DNA from: Cinnamomum chago
Lineage: Eukaryota > Streptophyta > Magnoliopsida > Laurales > Lauraceae
Reading direction: 5' to 3'
Assembly (NCBI GenBank): GCA_038049695.1
Contig: CP142451.1
Span: 30,798,001-30,862,000, forward strand
Length of the DNA: 64,000 bases
Below are positions 60,233 through 64,000 of the stretch, one piece after another; the stretch's first letter is position 1; each line of letters starts with the position of its first letter. A program made the position numbers and the translations under genes. The notes beneath the pieces were generated by a model. It did not search any database and had not been told where the DNA came from. It worked only from the letters and a program-made list of their open reading frames with translations.

Positions 60233-61377
60233 GCTCCCTTGTCACAAGCGCCACTGTCCAACAAGGACTATAATCGCTGCACTTCAAGCAGTGTGCTATC
60301 TAATTCGTCACCGAGGACCTGCATTTGATAACAATGTTACACAGAACATGTTAGATTAAAAACTTAGATAAAATTAGATAGTGAAAATTGTGAAAAATAC
60401 CTCAGTAGCTAGTAGTGAATGAAGGGACCTTTTCCTAAGTGTCATACTCACTGCCCTTAGATTCCACTTTAGTATTTGTGGGAAATGCACTGAATCATTT
60501 GGTATGATAATCGTCGTGTGCTCACACAACCAATACTGTTACAAAATCATAAAACAGATACGTATGTCAATTATTCTGTGTATATTGAAATTAAAATTTG
60601 TAAATTTGTAGTTGCATATCATATCGGTAATGCAATAAGGCACCCAATTACTCTATCAGAGCCACGGCTTCTAGTGTGTACCAACTCCATGAGAAATTTT
60701 GAAATCTCTTTTGCCCAGGCATAATGCTTCATATCCATGTAGTTTTCGACATAGCCCACGTATGCCCATCCTATTGTGTTTCCATGGGTTGCAAAAAAGA
60801 TTACAACAAGGATATACGGGCACAGTAGCCTAGCAACATCAACAATGTCAATTTTTTATTCTCCATTCAATGCTAGAAGGAGTTGTTGCTTTATTTCTGG
60901 AGCCGACACCCTTAAACATCCATGGAATCTCCTAGATATGAATTCAGATGTTTTCCTCTTTGAGTACTTCAGATCAAGCGCTCTTGTTCCATTCGGTATG
61001 CCGAATATCAATGATATGTCATTTGCAGTGAATGGCACGTAGGACCTCCCTAGTCTGAACTGCCTTCTTTAGGTGTTGTATGCATCAAGGATCACCATAA
61101 TGTCCTTGTCATACTTTCTGCACATTTGTTCAGAGATTTTGTTGTCCAGCATGCATTCTATTAGGCTCCAGAATGAAGTCTTTCTTAATTCAACACTATG
61201 GACTTCAGTGACCATCTGCTTGATGCTTTGGACTAGTGACACAGTTGAGACCAAATTCGATCTAAACTGGTAATGAGTGGTAGTCTTCTCAGCATTTTTG
61301 TCTTTACTGACTGCCGTTTTGTTTGATGGTTTATCCTCTACCATTTTTCTCTTGTTTTGTTTTCTTTCTGCATAGAG

Positions 61378-62694
61378 TAAAATAACTCAGATTCATATCA
61401 TCAAAGATTAAGATAAGTGAATACAGAGCACAGATAAATTGCACAAGACACACATAAATTTATCTTAAATTCAGATAAAGTTTATATAAAGTCAGATAAT
61501 TTGCTTATGGAGACAGATAAATTTGATATAAACTCAGATAAATTAAAGAAATAGACAAAAGGTTTGTTGAATTTTCATTCCAAAGTCATATGCGTTTGCT
61601 TTTAATCTCAGATAAAGTCAAGAGACATTGATTCAACTTTACACAGAACACAGATAAAATCATTACATGGATACCAAAAAGAATGATAAGTTTTGTATAA
61701 AACTCAGATAAAAATATTAGCAACTGGTTACATAATGGAATAAACTCATATATTGGTGTCATTCAATCACAAACCCAATTAAAATCAGATAAACTTAATT
61801 CGAAGGCAGTAGAAACTTACTTAAATACTGAGATAAATTGAGGCCAATTCATCAAGAACAGTTAAATGCATCCCAAGCACATATACATTCATCATAATTT
61901 GAAGTGATTTTCATGCCAAACTCAGATTCATTTTCATTCCAAGCAAGCAATCTCAGATGAAGACAATATAAATTGAATTTAAAGACAATATAAATTGAAT
62001 TAAATTCAATAAGAACTCATAATAAAGTCAATAGACATTGATTGAAGTTTGTTTAGAAGACAAATAAACTCAATATAAATTTGTATTGATTAAAATAACT
62101 TAGATTCATATCATCAAATATTAAGATAAGTGAATACAGAATACAGATAAATTGCACAAGACACAGATAAATTTATTTTAAATTCAGATAAAGTTTATAT
62201 AAAGTCCGATAAATTTGATATAAACTCAGATAAATTAAAGAAATAGACAAAAAGTTTGTTGAATTTTCATTCCAAAGTCATATGCGTTTGCTTTTAATCT
62301 TAGATAAAGTCAATAGACATTGATTCAACATCACACAGAACACAGATAAAATCATTACAGGGATACCAAAAAAAATGATAAGTTTTGTATAAATCTCAGA
62401 TTAAAAATATTAGCAACTGGTTACATATTGGAATAAACTCATTTATTGGTGTCATTGAATCACAAACCCAATTAAAATCAGATAAACTTAATTTGAAGGC
62501 AATACAAACTCACTTAAATAGTGAGATAAATTGAGGCCAATTCATCAAGAACAGTTAAATGCATTCTAGGCACACATAGATTCATTATAATTTGTAGTGA
62601 TTTTCATGCCAAACTCAGATTCATTGTCATTCCAAGCAAGCAATCTCAGATAAAGACAATATAAATTGATTTAAATTCAATAATAACTCATAAT
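61378..62694 (+). repeat. 713-bp-period duplication carrying MULE D words (intron of Ulp1-like gene)
   Basis: Copy 1 is 61378-62022 and copy 2 is 62091-62694, starting 'taaaataact(c/t)agattcatatcatcaaa.attaag'. They are roughly 93-95% alike by eye. Each has about 12-14 copies of (A)CTCAGATAAATTT or close variants. The block lies within the first intron of the minus-strand gene. Confidence 0.9.
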
Positions 62695-62942
62695 CGAGTA
62701 GTTTATAAGGTAATAGAGAGTTAATATTTTTTTGAAAAATCTAAGATAAAATTACTTGAAATTGACAAAGTAGCAATGAATATTATACATTTGGTTCAAA
62801 ATTTTTAATTTATACAAAAGCATTCTACAAAAATTACAGACATCATAAGCAAAAAAGAAAAAAAATCTATCTAGATACCTTCTACTTGTTGTTGCTTTTG
62901 CTTCTGGCTTTCTGAAAGTATTGAGGACTTCGTTCTCGCCAT

Positions 62943-63529
62943 TTCCTGAATAGGTTTTCGTTATTAGAAGAGGAACCAGAAAGAATGATAGAAAATCATT
63001 CCAAATGACGATTAATAGTAAGATAGGGTTTCGAAACCAAAAGAGTGAGAAACTTTCAACTTACAAGGGAAATGAGTAGTTTGAACTGTATTTTATGCCT
63101 TCGGAAACAGTTATGCAGTTAGGCAACCGTCGTCTACAACTAGGGTTTGTATCTCGTCTTTCTTGTATTTCCTCTTCTCGAAATCGAAGATATCTTTGAT
63201 GCAAACTCAAACTTGCAATGAAACAGTTAATCTAAGGAAAGCTTTTGAAATTTTTATCTAACCTGTTGTTCTTCATTGCATGCAGTCACGGAGACGAAAA
63301 CGTTGCCTTCTTCGTCAGGGCTTTCTTATTTCAGAAGATTCGAAACTTTTGACATATGATTGTATCGCTTTCATTGGCTTTATTTTAATAAAGACAGAAT
63401 GAATATAAGGGCAAATTGGATATTTTAGGTTCCGAATTGTGTGTGAGGGACCTTTGGCTGGATGTTTTTTTTTTTTGTGGACTATTTGCAATAAAGTGAG
63501 AAGTTGAGGGACCTCCGACCAAAGTCCCC
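62943..63529. other. MULE D right subterminal region and promoter side of its Ulp1-like gene
   Basis: No coding content. Being 5' of the minus-strand ATG, it should hold that gene's promoter. The outer ~130 bp is the MULE D terminal repeat, ending GGGGACTTTGGTC on the minus strand at 63529. Confidence 0.55.
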
Positions 63530-63624
63530 AAAAAAAAGTGCTAACAACTAAATGATGGTTTTGTTATTATTCTTTATAAAATGGATTAATTACAATATAA
63601 GCTTAATTATTTGGTAAAAACCCC
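63530..63624 (-). repeat. Right terminal inverted repeat of MULE C
   Basis: Inverse of 28456-28551: poly-A (63530-63537), then ..AACAACTAAATGATGGTTTTGT and TATAAGCTTAATTATTTGGT, ending AAAAACCCC at 63624. Followed by the target duplication TAAATACTA (63625-63633). Confidence 0.88.
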
Positions 63625-63820
63625 TAAATACTATTACTTTGAAATCATGATAATCTTGTTCTAGAATTTATTTCACGATATTGTAGTAAGTGACCTCAAA
63701 TACAAGGTTCATATCTCCAGCATTTACTCTGAAACTAGTTACAATATTATGGATACCCCGCCGTTCTGTATTGTTTTGTTCATTTCCGCATCCGTTATAT
63801 GAAAACATAACCATTTATCG
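63625..63820 (-). pseudogene. CACTA-linked DUF4216 domain, N-terminal part
   Basis: Minus-strand frames read NGYVFHITDAEMNKTIQNGG (compare the family's 'NGY.F.T...D..T.QNSGV'), then LVFEVTYYNIVK, a stop at about 63676, and ILEQDYHDFKVIVFN (compare 'YYGVI.EI.ELDY...KV.VFRC.W'). The next residues (NCD..) come from the other side of MULE C at 28446 downward. The upstream TNP2 transposase would lie beyond the window; 63821-64000 shows nothing recognisable. Confidence 0.78.
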
Positions 63821-64000
63821 CATTCATTATGTGAAATGACTGCAAAGTTAACTCTGTCAGCAAGCAAGCCTTTTCAGGTCATTGTTTTCCTCTTTTTCTA
63901 ACAGTGCCTAACTCAAGGAATGTAATCGATCGCTTTTCAGTTTGTGTAGAACCTCTCTTGGATTTTGAACACAAGATACAATACCCTATAGGTATTTAGT

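Larger units (their letters stand above)
53078..62942 (-). pseudogene. MULE D Ulp1-like cysteine protease gene, multi-exon
   Basis: The ATG at 62942-62940 opens MARTKSSILSESQKQKQQQV (exon 1). A ~1.5-kb intron ends near 61370. Exon 61369-60850 has TSFWSLIECMLDNKISEQM.., an in-frame stop near 61071, and SYVPFTANDISLIFGIPNGT, a conserved region preceding the protease in MULE Ulp1 genes. Then come smaller blocks, an acidic/coiled-coil region (56100-54870) split by the solo LTR, and VSYEDIIAVLNRAEML (54180) and VIACYAELLYREHGN (54015) of the Ulp1 fold. NWTLLVLDQKEGDWLHYNSL (53660-53600) has Asn at the catalytic His and Asp positions. VDCGVVVCYLMKQVTHKQV (about 53275) keeps the catalytic Cys. No mobile domain was seen. 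Several stops make it a pseudogene. Confidence 0.75.
48457..63529 (+). mobile_element. MULE D, inserted in the right terminal repeat of MULE C
   Basis: The right end, read inward on the minus strand from 63529, is GGGGACTTTGGTCGGAGGTC, a MULE-like terminus. It abuts the poly-A run of the MULE C right terminal repeat. Bases further inside (about 63470-63395, minus) align with 48457-48512 (+): '..AGGTC(C/T)CT..' then 'TTAGG/TAAAATATCC..AATTTGCCC'. The left end has therefore lost its outer ~65 bp where it meets the Athila fragment. Own genes: transposase (49963-52237, +) and Ulp1-like gene (53078-62942, -). Arrays of TCAGATAA(A)TTT fill its noncoding parts. Nested: solo LTR 56110-60232. Confidence 0.75.
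28456..63624 (+). mobile_element. MULE C: single 35.2-kb insertion with nested MULE D and retroelements
   Basis: The ends are inverted repeats of ~95 bp at about 85% identity: GGGAATTTTACCAAATAATT inward from 28456 and GGGGTTTTTACCAAATAATT inward (minus strand) from 63624, both running to a T-run. An exact 9-bp direct repeat TAAATACTA flanks them (28447-28455 and 63625-63633), the target duplication length of Mutator elements. The host DUF4216 frame is continuous across the empty site. Own genes: transposase (30564-33600, +) and mobile-domain/Ulp1 gene (40800-43615, -). Insertions inside it are listed separately. Without them it would be roughly 10 kb. Confidence 0.88.

Overview
The window reads as intergenic plant nuclear DNA, almost certainly from a flowering plant. 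It is built of nested transposable elements: Ty3/gypsy (Athila-like and others), Ty1/copia (Tork-like), a SIRE-like LTR, Mutator-like elements (MULEs), CACTA debris, a TRIM solo LTR and a SINE. I find no intact host protein gene, rRNA, tRNA or CRISPR array. The only host-gene sequence recognised is a three-exon fragment of the splicing factor SF3b subunit 2 inside a MULE. The species cannot be named from the sequence.

Layout. 1-5984: LTR retroelement with a gypsy-type gag but no recognisable pol, carrying a 181-bp TRIM-like solo LTR with a GTTCG target duplication. It interrupts MULE A. 5985-~15755: MULE A remnant, with a transposase C-terminal half (+), a TGTTGACGTCAACA palindrome array, and a plant-mobile-domain/Ulp1-protease pseudogene (-). 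An Athila-like gag-pro element (about 10905-15540, -) is inserted in it. ~15770-16268 and 25153-26870: old degenerate tandem repeat, split by MULE B (16269-25152). MULE B has ~145-bp terminal inverted repeats, GGTCGATATCGACC palindromes, a truncated transposase, the SF3b2 fragment with its introns, an old copia remnant, and a 2.36-kb solo LTR flanked by AAAAT. 27374-27592: SINE-like element with a 17-bp target duplication.

28100-63820: a CACTA-linked DUF4216 pseudogene (-) is split by one 35.2-kb insertion (28456-63624) bounded by the exact 9-bp repeat TAAATACTA and ~95-bp inverted repeats. Counting the 9 bp once, the DUF4216 reading frame runs across the empty site. The insertion is MULE C (transposase +, palindrome array AGTTGACGATATCGTCAACT, mobile-domain/Ulp1 gene -). 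Inside it lie a nearly complete copia element (34372-40028, GTAAC duplication), a CACTA-type foldback MITE (41414-41618), a gypsy LTR (43964-46225), an Athila-like LTR with its primer site (46874-48250), and a second MULE, D (about 48457-63529). MULE D has its own transposase (+), arrays of a TCAGATAA(A)TTT word and a different Ulp1-like gene (-), which is split by a 4.1-kb solo LTR (56110-60232).

How the parts relate. MULEs A, C and D share one plan: transposase on the + strand, Ulp1-like protease gene on the - strand, converging, with noncoding DNA filled by a short motif repeated many times. MULE B has the same kind of palindrome in its terminal repeats, but in place of a protease gene it carries host-gene and retroelement fragments. 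The word differs between elements. This recalls the Arabidopsis VANDAL MULEs, whose VANC anti-silencing proteins recognise motif arrays in their own element. Whether these arrays act that way is inference.
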